DNA of 64,000 nucleotides from Plantago ovata (taxonomy: Eukaryota > Streptophyta > Magnoliopsida > Lamiales > Plantaginaceae), in the NCBI GenBank assembly GCA_028274465.1, contig CM051455.1, forward strand, positions 90,478,871 through 90,542,870. The letters are read 5' to 3'. Below are positions 11,842 to 24,300 of the stretch, piece by piece. The notes under the pieces were generated by a model. That model did no database searches. It had not been told where the DNA came from and saw only the letters and a program-made list of their open reading frames with translations. The position numbers were made by a program, and so were the translations under genes. The stretch's first letter is position 1. Each line of letters opens with the position of its first letter.

Positions 11842-13268
11842 TGTTGGTCCCTTTAAACAACAAGAAAAGACTAGGAGGGGGGGTGAATATAACTTTTCAA
11901 ACTTTTCGTCGTTTAAAACTATCTCAGCAAGTGCTTATTACTTTTCAGTAATGAGTTTGCTGGTACTTAACTTTCTCAGTAAGTAATTTTTACTTTTCAA
12001 TAACGAATTTACTAGTACTTTAAAAACAGAGTGCGGAAGACTTTATACAATAAGTGCTTTTCAGAGAATGCTAATTTCAGCAAGTGAGCAGACTGTCAGT
12101 GTACAATAAGTGTAGCTTGCTGAAAACTAAATGCGGTAAAGTAAATCACACAAACACTTTTATAGTGGTATCTGAGAGTGGCGTAATCTCTCAACTAATC
12201 CACATCCAAATCCTATCACTAATGATTCTTCAGAAACCAAAGCACACTTGCTTCGTCTCCAACCTAAATAGAGAATTGTAACCTTGTTCTCCACCAAACT
12301 TGGGACTTATAATCAGCAGCACAATGCTTGATTAATTCCCCTTGAATTTCACGCCTGAAAAGGGTTTTTATCAGTTAGAGAGGTTTGGGATGAGATCACT
12401 TAAATATAACTTTTCAGTAAGCAAGTTAAGTTGTTTCTGGTGTGAAGACTTGTTCTTGTTCAAAAGAAAGAACACTTAACTAATTTCTTAGCCGTGAATG
12501 TTCTACTTCTTCACAAGTAGCTTTTGTTTCAAGCTTAAGTATTGGAACGGATCAATAGGTAGTAAAGAGTATAGAAGGATTTTGAGTGTTTAAAGAACAA
12601 GTGAGAGTTTGATCACGTTGTTGACACATTTCTACTCTTTGCCAGATGACCTCTATTTATAGTGTCTCAAGGGAGCCGTTTGAATTTCAAATTCTAAGGC
12701 TTTGCACCTTAAGATGTCACTATCTTGCTTTTGTACTTTCAGCAGCGTCCTTCATTTGCCTTCTAGTCTTCATATTCTTCGCGTGCCTACTTTGCATTTA
12801 ATGTTCATTTGAATCAATTTAAAATGTGAACTTTGGAACCAAAATGCAAGTACTCTTCAGCAAGGAGGTCACATATGTTTTCAGCAAGTGACCAGTCTCA
12901 GTTTTAGCAAGCCCAACCTACTCTGTCATATAGATTTTCACTTATGCGATCTGTTGCTGAAAATCTCACTTTCTGAACAACATGTGCCTTTGTAGATACC
13001 TTTCTCAGAATTCTTCTAAGTCTTCAGTCTTCGAATCTTCAAGTTTCTGAGCGGTTCTAGTGCTTCAATATTTCATTTGTGAAAACAAAGTACATCATCA
13101 GCAAACGAAAGCACCTAACTAGTACCTATACTATGTCTTTCAGCAAACGTTCCTCTTTTACAATTTTCTTAAAATTCTAAATTCCTATGGACCTTAAGAG
13201 TACAAGTTACTGGACTTTCCTTAATTTAGCATGGTTAATTGCTCATCAAAATTACAAGTTTCTTAACA
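11842..13268 (-). repeat. LTR B (3' LTR of SIRE-B)
   Basis: This 1,427-bp LTR has TGTTGG...TCTTAACA ends on the plus strand, so its sense 5' end reads TGTTAAGA rather than TGTTAGGA. The minus-strand TATA box TATAAATAG is at 12653-12661. The U5 G-run is only 7 bases and the flanking inverted repeat is degraded. It interrupts the RT of SIRE-A; the bases before it are TAGAT (11837-11841). Confidence 0.9.
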
Positions 13269-13476
13269 AATTTCCCCCTTTTTGATGTTAGCAATCCATG
13301 GCTAAATTAATTGTTACCCTTTTAGAGGTTTCTGATGTTGAATAAATCAGTTGATTAATGCAAACATACTTGATTAATAAAACAGTAATCATAAATAGTT
13401 TGCATAATAAAAAATCAATAAGTGTCAAAAAGTCATTGCTGACAGTTATCTTTCAGTAAGTTTACAAGAAAGCTCA
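13269..13476 (-). other. Polypurine tract and 3' UTR of SIRE-B
   Basis: The polypurine tract (sense AAAAAGGGGGAAATT) occupies 13269-13285, followed by AT-rich non-coding sequence equivalent to 4475-4730. It is split by G1 at the GCTCA duplication (13472-13476) and continues at 18913-18964. No gene is seen. Confidence 0.75.
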
Positions 13477-13896
13477 TGTGATGTCCGTTCCATTACTGTC
13501 ACAGGCCCATCTTTTGTTCATCCCAACAATAACAATCTTGTTACTGTGTTTATTTTACATTTAACAGTTTTGTCGTAGATTAAAAGACAGTTGGGAATTC
13601 ACGTGACTCACCTCAATCCTTTTCACCTCCATGTGGACAAGCAAAGAGTATAACATCCTAGCTTGAAGGGAAAACTCCATGGTTGAATTGAGGTTCCTTG
13701 AGGCAGAGCACTGTTGTTTTCCTGTTGATTTTCTGTTAGTTTTTCCATTCGTATTTCTCTTTCGTTGTTGAGAAACTAGATCTGGTTTGAAGCTGTAATA
13801 GTCGTGAGATGATTTTGACGTTATTTGAGTGGATTATTGAATTTATTCCAGTAGTTGTTGTGTTATTTGTTTAAATTCTCTGGCTGGGTCATTACA
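13477..13896 (+). repeat. 5' LTR of G1
   Basis: The LTR is 420 bp, starts TGTGATGTCC and ends GGTCATTACA. It contains a G-box CACGTG at 13610-13615, conserved in the other LTR. No clear TATA box is seen. Sequence just inside (13897-13912, TTTTGTATCCAGAGTC) looks like a degraded initiator-Met tRNA primer site. Confidence 0.93.
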
Positions 13897-13898
13897 TT

Positions 13899-15010
13899 TT
13901 GTATCCAGAGTCCATGTTTGTTGTTGAAACCATGGTAGCGACCAGTCATGAGACAAGGATGAAGGATCTGTTTGACAATCAGGTTAAACATGATGCCGAG
14001 ATTGATGGTATTAATCAGAAGGTCGACGTATTATCTGAGCAGATGGGATCCATGGATCTAACTATGAAGGAGCTGGAGGATCAACTGGGTATGCTGCTTA
14101 CTTATCAACAAGCTCAAGCAGCGAAAGATAAGGCAAAAGGGGTGGAAGGTGAATGTTCCGGTTAGAAGCCCGAGGCCTATGTTCCTCTACACTTTAGGAA
14201 TCCGGTGGATATTAGCACAAAAGGAGATCAGCAGTTCGCAACACCTCCAGAAAGTCCTTTGGGTAATTTGAGTCAGCCAGAAAATCCTATTCACAAGCTG
14301 GAATTTTCGGAGTTCGATGGAGAGAGTCCTCGTACTTGGATTAGAAGGGCTAATCGATTTTACCAAGTGCACCCAATGGATAATTTGTCTAAGGTCGTAC
14401 ATGCTTCTTACTATCTAACAGGTCAAGCAGATTTGTGGTATTATGAGTATGTTGAGGGGAGAAATATCCCTTGGGATCATTTTTGCAATATGGTATTGTA
14501 GAAATATTTGATGATAGGGCATGAGGATGTAGTGGTGGAGTTTATGCAGGTTTATGAAAGACATGAAGTGGCTGAGTATATAGAGCAGTTTGAGGAGTTG
14601 AAGTCGTTGGTTAGAGCTAAACATCCTACCATCTCTGAGGACTTCTTTGTGTCTTGTTTTATGAAGGGGTTGAAGGAGGAAGTAAGAGTACCAGTTCAGC
14701 TATTTAGGCCCAAAAATCTTACTGCTGCCATGAACCAGGCTAAGCTACTAGAGACTACATTAGATGTTTGGGGAAAGAAGGGTAGAATGCCTTAGAAAGT
14801 GTCCACTGTCAGTAGCAAATCTTCTTCAAACAACAGCAACAGCAGTTAGAGCTCTCACACTACAAGTGCCAAGTCCAATAATAGTATGCCATTTAAAATA
14901 TTGTCCAAGGCAGAGTATGATTCAAGAAGGGAGAAGGGTCTATGTTTTAATTGCAATGAGAAGTATACTTTCGGCCACAAATGCGCCAAGTTATTTCAAA
15001 TTGTTTTAGC
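13899..15010 (+). pseudogene. gag of G1, with nonsense codons
   Basis: A single reading frame is interrupted by TAG at 14163, 14499 and 14793. Recognisable parts are an N-terminal helical stretch (DNQVKHDAEIDGINQKVDVL), the retrotransposon gag core with FSEFDGESPRTWIRRANRFY (about 14306-14365), WYYEYVEGRNIPWDHF (about 14436) and a zinc knuckle CFNCNEKYTFGHKC (about 14943-14985). The stop at 14499 stands where related gags have a Gln codon (CAG to TAG). The product would build the capsid of the virus-like particle if intact. Confidence 0.85.
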
Positions 15011-16286
15011 CGATGAGGATGATCTGGAAAACTTAAGTGAGGATATTGAAGAACCTTTGGAGGAACTTCCGGTTAATGGGGAAATAAGTCTCCATGCTTT
15101 ACATGGGAGTAGGGCTAACAATTCCTTGGAAACGAGTGGGGCTTATGGAAAAAGGAAGTTATCAATCCTCATTGATAGTGGGAGCACTCATAGATATTTA
15201 AATCAAGCTACAACTGCTGAATTGCAAAGTAAAGTGGAGCCAACCCCTCGTTGGGTAATTACGGTGGCAAATGGTGAGCGCACTTTGAGGAAGGAAATTC
15301 GTAAGGCCTTTAAATGGAAAACTCAGGGGCCAACATTTGAGGCTGATTTGAGATTGATACCGTTAGGGGGTTGTGATATCATATTAGGAGTGGATTGGAT
15401 GTGGAAACATGACCCTGTCACCTTCCATTTGCAAGAAAACTATTTAGTTGTTACACAGAAAGACAGGAAGGTGCAATTGAGAGGGGAAAAGGATGAGGTT
15501 TCCATCAGCATGATGAGTGGTAAAGGCATAAAAAGATTTTTCTCGAAGAATGTTCATGGTCTAGTGGGACAGTTATTCCAAATAACAGCAAAAAACATTG
15601 AGGAACAAGTGCCGAAACAAGTTCAACTTCTCTTGAACAGTTTTGCAGATTTGTTTAATGAACCAAAGGGACTGCCACCCATAAGGCATATTGAGCATAA
15701 GATTGACCTAGCAGAGGGCACTAAACCTATAAAACAACGCCCTTATAGGTATTCACATGAACTCAAGAATGAAGTTGAAAGGTTGGTTGCTGAGATGAGT
15801 GAACAAGGGTTAATCAGCAATAGCTCTAGTCCCTTCTCGTCTCCAATTATTTTGGTCAAAAAGAAGGATAATACGTGGCGAATGTGTGTTGACTATCGGA
15901 AGCTTAATGACATTACGATCAAAGATAAGTTCCCTATTCATGTGATAGAAGATTTACTATCTGAATTGAATGGTTCTGTTTTTTTCCCTAAGCTTGATTT
16001 AAGACAAGGCTATTTTCAAATTAGGCTTCGTGATAGTGACAAACATAAAACTGCTTTTGTGACTCATAGTGGGCAATATGAGTTTAACGTTATGCCGTTT
16101 GGTTTAACTAACGCCCCTGCTACTTTCCAAAAGCTCATGAATGAAGTTTTTGCCCCGTTGTTGAGAAAATGCGTGTTGGTTTTCTTCGATGATATTTTGG
16201 TATGTAGTTCTAACTTGGTTGAGCATTGTGAGCATTTGGAACTGGTGTTTGATATCATGAGGAAGAATGAGTTGTATGCAAAATGA
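15011..16286 (+). pseudogene. Protease and RT of G1
   Basis: The frame continues from gag. An aspartic protease with LIDSGSTHRYLN (DSG active site, about 15170) is followed by GCDIILGVDWM. Reverse transcriptase begins near 15690 with HKIDLAEGTKPIKQRPYRYS, then CVDYRKLND, FPKLDLRQGYFQIR, FNVMPFGLTNAPATFQ and the catalytic FFDDILVC (about 16190), which is normal for chromoviruses. An in-frame TGA at 16284 sits where relatives have another residue before SKC, and the frame then continues. Confidence 0.88.
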
Positions 16287-16965
16287 TCCAAGTGTGGTTT
16301 CGCCATGAGGAAGGTTGAATACTTGGGTTATGTTATCAGCAAAGACGGAGTGTCCACTGATCCCGACAAGATCAAAGTCATGATGGACTGGCCGATTCCT
16401 AAAACCTTAAAGGCCTTGAGGGGATTTTTGGGTTTTACAGGATACTATCGGCGTTTTGCTCAAAATTATTGGGTTATAGCTAAGCCGCTGACCGATCTAA
16501 CTAGAAAAGGATCATTTCAATTGGGTCCTAATGCTGAAGCTGCATTCCATCAACTCAAAAACCAGCTAATGACTGCTCCAATCTTAGCTCTTCCAGGTTT
16601 CAGTGAGCCATTTGTTTTAGAGACGGATGCATGCCAATCCGGAATAGGTGCAGTTTCGATGCAAAGGGGACGACCTATAGCTTATTTCAGCCAAGATTTA
16701 TGTCCAAAAAATCAAGCCCTTTCCACCTATGAAAAGGAGTTGCTTGCCATTATGTCAGCGGTGGGAAAGTGGTCGAGTTATTTGATTGGTACTCGATTCA
16801 TTATCCGAACGGATCATATTAGTCTCTCGTATTTGAAAGAACAAAAGATTGTTAATTCATTGCATCAGAAATGGCTCTACAAGTTGATGGGGTAAGACTT
16901 CTCCATCTAGTATAAAAAGGGAAAAGCAATCTGGTAGCAGATGCGCTCTCTCGTAAATTTGAGTA
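16287..16965 (+). pseudogene. RT end and RNase H of G1
   Basis: The same frame runs on through VEYLGYVISKDGVSTDPDKI and LRGFLGFTGYYRRF (RT thumb/connection) into RNase H with LETDACQSGIGAV, STYEKELLAI and FIIRTDH. It meets TAA at 16893, where relatives have a Tyr codon in GYDF; the following sequence still encodes the linker around NLVADALSRKFEY. All signs are of point decay rather than rearrangement. Confidence 0.85.
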
Positions 16966-17035
16966 TCAAAACTAGAAGGAGGAGACTGAACTGACACCAC
17001 AAAATGAACAAGAATCAGGTAGTTGTGCTCTTATT

Positions 17036-17965
17036 TCACATGTCAGGCCTCTTTGGATTGAGGAAGTGATCTCAAGCTACCACAATGATGATTCAGTTTC
17101 GAATATCATGGCTTCTATACTGCTGCATCAAGGTAAGCCTGGTGATTATACTTTAGTTGATGGAATTATCAGGTACAAGGGCAGAATACTGGTAGGAAAA
17201 GAGGCTAGAATTCGACCTAAGATCATGGAAGCCATTCACAGCTCCGGTACGGGAGGGCACTCAGGAATCCATACTAGTTACATCCGAGCCAAGCATTTAT
17301 TCTACTGGAAGGGAATGAAACATGATTTCGAAGAGTTCATTTCTAGCTGTGATATTTGTAAACGATGCAAAGATGAGAACGTGGCATATCTTGGATTACT
17401 TCAGCCCTTGGAGGTTCCAAATCAACCTTGGAGCCATATTTCTATGGACTTTATCGAGGGCCTTCCGAACTCTAATGTGAAAAAAGTCATTTGGGTTGTG
17501 GTTGACAGGCTGACTAAATATGGGCACTTTCTGGCTATTAACCATCCTTACACAGCCGAATATTTGGCCGATCTGTACATGGACAATATTCACAAATTAC
17601 ACGGTGTACCTGAGGTCATTGTTTTAGATAGAGACGTCGTGTTTCAAAGTTCTTTTTGGAAAGAGTTCTTAAGTATTATGGGCACAAAACTCAGCATGAG
17701 CACGGCCCATCATCCTCAGTCAGATGGCCAAACAGAGCGTGTCAACAGGTGCATTGAGAATTATTTAAGGTGCATAATTCATAACCATCAAAAGAAGTGG
17801 AGCTACTGGTTGCCTTTAGCTGAATGCTGGTACAACACTTGCTACAATCATTCCATTCAATCTACGCCTTTCAAAGCATTGTATGGGTACGATCCACCTC
17901 AACTATATATTGGTCCTTATCTCAGTCTCATGCCCAAGACAAGGTTCAAGAACGCCAACAGATGA
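17036..17965 (+). pseudogene. Integrase core of G1
   Basis: After a frameshift between 16900 and 17066, an open frame from 17066 (about 299 residues) encodes a gypsy integrase. The HHCC zinc domain is seen as GTGGHSGIHTSY...WKGMKHDFEEF...CDICKRC (about 17250-17370). The catalytic triad is visible as D in SMDFIEGLP (about 17445), D in LDRDVVFQ (about 17625) and E in GQTERVNR (about 17728). The frame is lost again near 17940. Confidence 0.88.
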
Positions 17966-18471
17966 TACAAGTGCTCAAAGCTAACATGAAGTTAGCACAG
18001 GACCGTATGAAAATGTATGCGGATAAGAAAAGATCTGAGAGGGAATTTCAGATTGGTGATTGGGTCTATTTTAAAATGCAACCATTTCAAGTCGGAAACA
18101 CCCTGCTCAAGAGACAAACGAAGCTTTCCATCAAGTACTATGGACCTTTTGAAGTTATTGCCAGGGTAGGTCCAATAGCTTACCGGTTACGATTACCAGA
18201 TCACACAAAAATGCACAACGTATTTCATGTTTCTCTCCTGAAGAAGATGTTGAAGAGCAAGTACACACCTAGTAGCTTGTTGCCAGAGGTTGACAACGAG
18301 GGCGTTCCAAAGGTGGAACCAGTGGCTATTTTTTCTCAAAGAACTACCATGTTTCGAAACCGTCCTACAGAAGAAGTGCTAGTTCAATGGAGCAATCTGT
18401 TACCTGAAGAGGCTACGTGGGAGAAATTAGCTTCATTCAAAATACAGTTTCCAGCTTTTCCCCTGCCTTGA
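17940..18471 (+). pseudogene. Integrase C-terminus and chromodomain-like tail of G1
   Basis: In a third frame the coding sequence continues with QVLKANMKLAQDRMKMYADK, the GDWVYFKMQPFQ motif of the integrase C-terminal domain (GPF/Y-type, with KYYGPFEVIARVG) and HNVFHVSLLKK. It ends with a short chromodomain-like region containing VLVQWSNLLPEEATWE. In chromoviruses this tail is thought to bind modified histones and guide integration into heterochromatin. It ends at 18471, shortly before the polypurine tract. Confidence 0.82.
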
Positions 18472-18499
18472 GGAAAAGTCAGTTTTGAGGAGAAGGCAA

Positions 18500-18912
18500 T
18501 GTGATGTCCGGTCCATTACTATCATAGACCCATCTTTTGAGTATCAATCTTGTTACTGTGTTTATTTTACTTTTAACAGTTTTGTCTTAGATTAAAAGAC
18601 AGTTGGGAATTCACGTGACTCACCTCAATCCTTTTCACCTCCATGTGGACAAGCAAAGAGTATAACAGCCTAGCTTGAGCAAAGGGAAAGCTCCATGGTT
18701 GAATTGAGGTTCCTTGAGGCAGAGCACTGTTGTTTTCCTGTTGATTTTCTGTTAGTTTTTCCATTCGTATTTCTCTTTCGTTTTTGAGAAACTAGATCTA
18801 GTTTGAAGCTGTAATAGTCGTGAGCTGATTTTGACGTTATTTGAGTGGATTATTGAATTTATTCCTGTCGTTATTGTGTTATTTGTTTAAATTCTCTGGC
18901 TGGGTCATTACA
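18500..18912 (+). repeat. 3' LTR of G1
   Basis: The LTR is 413 bp with the same termini as its partner; the length difference comes mainly from a small indel near 18530 and a few bases near 18680. The purine-rich GAGGAGAAGGCAA at 18487-18499 directly before it is the likely polypurine tract. Confidence 0.93.
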
Positions 18913-18917
18913 GCTCA

Positions 18918-21393
18918 TAGATAACTAAAGTGATCAGCAAACAAAACAAAACTTTTACAAGGGACTAGTCTATTCCAACAGAGGATTTTCTAAGAATCTC
19001 CTTTACACTCTTCTGAGCAAGAGTAGAGAATTCAACACAGTCCTTCTCGTAATCTTCAAGTAGCTTACGGACTTCAAGTTGAATAATTCTTGCATTCTTG
19101 CAGGCAGTATAATGATGGTTTTTACCATTCATTTCTTTGTAGTGAATTACCCACAAGTGCATGTCCCAATTGCTAGCATGTAGAAGTTGAGTGTCTGAAA
19201 TACCCTTGTTGGCATGAATCTTCCTTAACCAGAGAAGATCTTCTTCTTGATCCTTAGCAGTAAGATAAAAGTACTCATAAGGAATCAAGCCATACTTCTT
19301 TTTGGAATTCTTGGTTATAGGGTCACTATAGTAAGCAACATCCATCGGCTTGATTAGATCAGGCTCTTGTTTTATCTTCTTGCTGATGGAAGTTCTTCTT
19401 ACAAAGATCTCAATATTCAACCATTTTACAGCAATGTTCCTTGGGTAGGGAGGAGGATCCCTTTCTTTTCTTGCAACTTTCAATTCAATCCAAGTGTACG
19501 TTTGATTCAGTACAGCAGTTGGAAAGAAGTCATTGGCCAAAAGATCTTCCAGCTTTATGATCCAACAACCATGGAGGTTTCTGATCACATTCTTAGTGGT
19601 TTCCTCATTGCTGGTCCTAGTATAATCAATGTCATTGCCAATTTCAATGTTAGTTAGCCTTCTTTATTCCTGTCTTTGCTTTCTTCTTCTTGACTTAGCA
19701 TTTTCATGATCTTTTGCTGAAGATCTGGCGTCAAAAGAGAAGTGTTTGGATTGGCCAGATGGAGTTAAGGCAGAAAGAGGCTTGGCCCTTATAGATTGAG
19801 CTACTGTTTGGTAATCATCATTATCATCATCTTCATTCATGTCTTCATGACTTTCAGTGTGACAGAATTCTTGAGTTTCAGCAGAAGTTCTTCTCCTTTT
19901 AGGATTTGCTGAACATCTCTCAGAATCTGTTTCAGCTCTTTTCTTAGAACTTGGCTCTGTTTCAGCAAGAGGTTCTCTGGGAGGTGGTCCAGGTAACTAT
20001 AATGGCGCTTCAGATTCAAAGGGATTAGTTGATCTGTCTCTTGAAGACTTTCTTTTTCTAGAATCTTCCCCCTTAGACATGGATTGCATCATTGGTTTGA
20101 TGTGTAAAGATAAAAACTCATTGCAATTTTCAGCAATAGTATTTACGCTGTTGTATTTCAGAATCATGTCTTGCTGATCTGTAGTTAGCTTAGACAATTC
20201 TTCTTTAATAAAAGCCAGATTCTCCTCATGTCTGCGCTAATTGCTGACTTTTTCTTCAAGCATAGCCTGAGCCTTTGTCAATGCGCTTTTAGCAAGCTTG
20301 AGTGCCTGACTGACATCTTCTTCATAGCTTTTGTGATGTAGACTGATGTCTTTCTGAGCTTTGGTAAGTGTAGTAGTGCGTCTCAGCATAGTAGTCAGTA
20401 TTTTGCCAATGTCAAGTGGACTCTCAGCAAGCAAGGCATCATCCTCTTCTTGGCATGCTTTGTGAACAGCCATTAGTGCTTTTATTCTAGGAGTAAACTC
20501 CTCAATGTTTGGGAACGACACTAGAGAGTGAGTGAGTGAGTGAGCTTTGATGTTAGTGGTGATCTGATCATCATTTCTCAGCAAGCAACTTCTCTGAGCA
20601 TCTCCTTCATCATTGATGAGAGATGGTGGAGGAATTTCCACCACTATGGGTTCAGTTTTTTTTTGTCTTTTCTTCTTCATTTGCTGAGAAGTTAGATAGA
20701 TCTTCTTCTTCATCAGATTCATCAAGGCTAGCAACCTTGATTCCAAAATCTTTAGCTTCAGTCACTTCCGGTTGAGTGGTTGCTGAGGGAAACTCTTTGG
20801 ACTCAACAACTGGAGTTTCACCAGTAGTAAGTGGAAGGGAGGAGACTTCCGTGTTGTTCACTCCTGAAGATTGAGCAATATCTAGATTCTTTGTGTGTCT
20901 GTCATGAATCTGTAGACTATTCTCTAATGCTCTTTGATAATCTTCATCCATTTCATCTTCTTCTCCAAGGTTTGGATCAGTGACCTTAGCTTCGAGTAAT
21001 GCTAACTCGGCATCAGAAAGCTTAGCTTTGCCTTTAGGCATTTCAGCACGCTTTCTGGCGTACTCTTCTTCAGTTTCAGCAACTTGTTCAGTTGTGGAGT
21101 ACTTTTCTCAGTAGGAGTAGGAGTAGATTCTTGTTGCTGACTTGGAGATTGTTCAGCTTGCTGATTCTCAGTGTTGTCTTTATTTTTATTTTCAGCAATT
21201 GGCATTTTTACTCCGCCAGCATCCGGACTAGGACCTTGATTATCATCATCATCGTCCTTGCTGTCCTTAGAATCTTTGGCTTCATCATCACTGGTATCTG
21301 TAAGGATATTTTCATCCTTTTCTTCTTCATCATCATCCGTCAGTATGACCAACTCAAGATGTTTGTACTTTGTAGCACTTGTAACTTCCTCTT
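18918..21393 (-). pseudogene. Extra ORF of SIRE-B, C-terminal part
   Basis: In sense direction from 21393 down to the stop at 18965, the sequence encodes the acidic tract (VILTDDDEEE..DEN), Gln-rich linker, a TTGETPVVES unit, the KAHSLTHSLVSFPNIEEFTPRIKAL block, coiled-coil-like stretch and C-terminal domain ending in ILRKSSVGID. It is split over several frames with stops between 19990 and 20240. It joins in order to 60532-61719 across the SIRE-C insertion. Sequence is intermediate between A and E and closer to E. Confidence 0.82.
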
Positions 21394-24300
21394 TGTTGGT
21401 CCCTTTAAACAACAAGAAAAGACTAGAGGGGGGGGGGGTGAATAGTCTTTTCAAAATTTCGTCGTTTAAAACTTTCTCAGCAAGTACTTATTACTTTTCA
21501 GTAATGAGTTTGCTGATACTTAACTTTCTCAGCAAGCGTAAGTTACTTTACAGTAGCTTGGATTGCTGATACTTAAAATCAGAGAGCGGAAGTCTTTGAT
21601 ACAATAAGTGCTCTTTCAGTAAGTAAAGGTTTCAGCAAGTGAAGTGAGTGACTGTGTACAGACAGATATAATTTGCTGAAAGCTAAATACAGTAAGTAAA
21701 TCACACAAACACTTTTATAGTGGTATCTGAGAGTGGCGTAATCTCTCAACTAGTCCACTTCGTCCTTTCTAGGACTGAATTCACTAAGATATGACTGAGG
21801 TTCCTTACAATCTCCTATATAAAGCGATTCAACAGAAACCAAAGAACACTTGCTTTGTCTCCAACCTAAACTAGAGAACTCAACCTTGTTCTCCACCAAA
21901 CATGGTACTTTTAATCAGCAAAACTATGCTCGATTAATGTTGGTCCCTTTAAACAACAAGAAAAGACTAGAGGGGGGGGGGGGGTGAATAGTCTTTTCAA
22001 ACTTTTGTCGTTTAAAACTTTCTCAGCAAGTACTTATTACTTTTCAGTAATGAGGTTGCTGATACTTATCTTTCTCAGCAAGCGTAAGTTACTTTACAGT
22101 AGCTTGATTTGCTGATACTTAAAATCAGAGAGCGGAAGTCTTTGAAACAATAAGTGCTCTTTCAGCAAGTAAAGGTTTCAGCAAGTGAAGTGAGTGACTC
22201 TGTACAAACAGATATAATTTGCTGAAAGCTAAATGCAGTAAGTAAATCACACAAACGCTTTTATAGTGGTATCTGAGAGTGGCGTAATCTCTCAACTAAT
22301 CCACTTTGTCCTTTCTAGGACTGAATTCACTAAGATATGATTGAGGTTCCTTACAATCTCCTATCTAAAGCGATTCAACAGAAACCAAAGCACACTTGCT
22401 TTGTCTCCAACCTAAACTAGAGAACTCAACCTTGTCTCCGCCAAACTTGGTACTTTTAATCAGCAAAACCTTGCTCGATTAAGTTCCCCCTGAATATCAC
22501 GCCTGAAAGGGTGTATTTTCAGTTAGAGAGTTTTGGGGTGAGATAACTTAATTATAACTTATTCAGTTACAACAAGTAATCTAAGAAACACAACTTGGAA
22601 TACTTTGCAGTAAACAACTTTAATTGTTTCTGGTGTCAAGACTTGTTCTTGTTCGAAAGAAAGAACACTTAACTAATTTCTTAGCTGAGTTTGTTCTACT
22701 TCTTTACAAGTAGCTTTTTCAAGCTTTAAGTCTTGGAACGGATCAATGGCAGTAAGAGTGTTTGAAGGTTTGTGAGTTTTTAAGCACAAGTGAGAGTTTG
22801 ATCACGTTGTTGACACACTTCAACTCTTTGCCGGATGACCTCTATTTATAGTGCAAGTAAGGAGCCGTTTGAATTTCAAATCCTAAGGCTTTTGTCCCTT
22901 AACATGTCACTATCTTGATTTTTGTACTTTCAGCAGCAACTCTGTTTGTCTTCTAGTCTTCATGTCCTCGCGTGTAAGCTTTGCATTAAATGCACATTTG
23001 AATAGAATTCAAACAGTAACAATGGAGCGCAAATTCACGTACATTCAGCAAGAGGTCACAAATGTTCATCAGCAAGTGTTCATTCTCAGTTTCAGCAAGC
23101 ACAACCTACTCTGTCTTTCAGATTTTCACTTATGCAATGCTGTTGCTGAAAATTCCACTTTTCTGAGCAACACGTGCCTTTACCAATCTTCAGCAATCTT
23201 CAAGTCTTCAAGTCTTCGAATTTCTTCAAGTCTTCAGATCTTCAAAAGTCTTCAAGATTCTGACCGGTTTCTTATTTGCTTCAATAATTTGTTTGTAGTA
23301 AACAAAATATATCTTCAGCAAATGCTTCAATAGGTTATTTTCTTTTCAGAAAATAAGATACATTAAAGCTAAGCATCAATAAGATATTTTCTTCTCAGAA
23401 AATAAAATACATCATACGCAAAAGAAATAACTTATCTAACACCTAACTAAGTCATCAGCAAACGTTCCTCTTTTACAATGTCCTTAAAATTCTAAATTCC
23501 TATGGACCTTAAGAGTACTAGTTACTGGACTGTTCTTAATTTAGCATGGTTAATTGCTCATCAAAATTACAAGTTTCCTAACAATTAAGTTCCCCCTGAA
23601 TATCACGCCTGAAAGGGTGTATTTTCAGTTAGAGAGTTTTGGGGTGAGATGACTTAATTATAACTTATTCAGTTACAACAAGTAATCTAAGAAACACAAC
23701 TTGGAATACTTTGCCGTAAACAAGTTTGATTGTTTCTAGTGTCAAGACTTGTTCTTGTTCGAAAGAAAGAACACTTAACTAATTTCTTAGTCGAGTTTGT
23801 TCTACTTCTTCACAAGTAGCTTTTTCAAGCTTTAAGTCTTGGAACGGATCAATGGCAGTAAGAGAGTTTGAAGGTTTGTGAGTTTTTAAGCACAAGTGAG
23901 AGTTTGATCACGTTGTTGACACACTTCAACTCTTTGCCGGATGACCTCTATTTATAGTGCAAGTAAGGAGCCGTTTGAATTTCAAATCCTAAGGCTTTTG
24001 TTCCATAACATGGCACTATCTTGCTTTTGTACTTTCAGTAGCGACTTTGTTTGTCTTCTAGTCTTCATGTCCTTCGCGTGCATGCTTTGCATTAAATGCA
24101 CATTTGAATAGAATTCAAACAGTAACATTGGAGCGCAAATTCACGTACATTCAGCAAGAGGTCACATATGTTTATCAGGAAGTGGTCAGTCTCAGTTTCA
24201 GCAAGCACAACCTACTTTGTCTTTCAGATTTTCACTTATGCAATGCTGTTGCTGAATTTTCCACTTTCTGAGCAACACGTGCCTTTGTAGATACCAGTCT

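Larger units (their letters stand above)
13477..18912 (+). mobile_element. G1: decayed Ty3/gypsy chromovirus
   Basis: A complete but inactive element of 5,436 bp with LTRs at 13477-13896 and 18500-18912, flanked by the 5-bp target duplication GCTCA (13472-13476 and 18913-18917). Domain order is gag, protease, RT, RNase H, integrase and a C-terminal chromodomain-like region. That order, the total length and the short LTRs fit chromoviruses, perhaps the Reina type. It sits in the 3' UTR of SIRE-B in the opposite orientation. The LTRs differ at roughly 4% of positions by eye plus small indels, so it is not recent. Confidence 0.93.

Noticed and set aside
16180-16200. FFDD instead of YVDD in the G1 RT as an inactivating change
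   Set aside because: FFDD is a usual form of this motif in chromoviruses.
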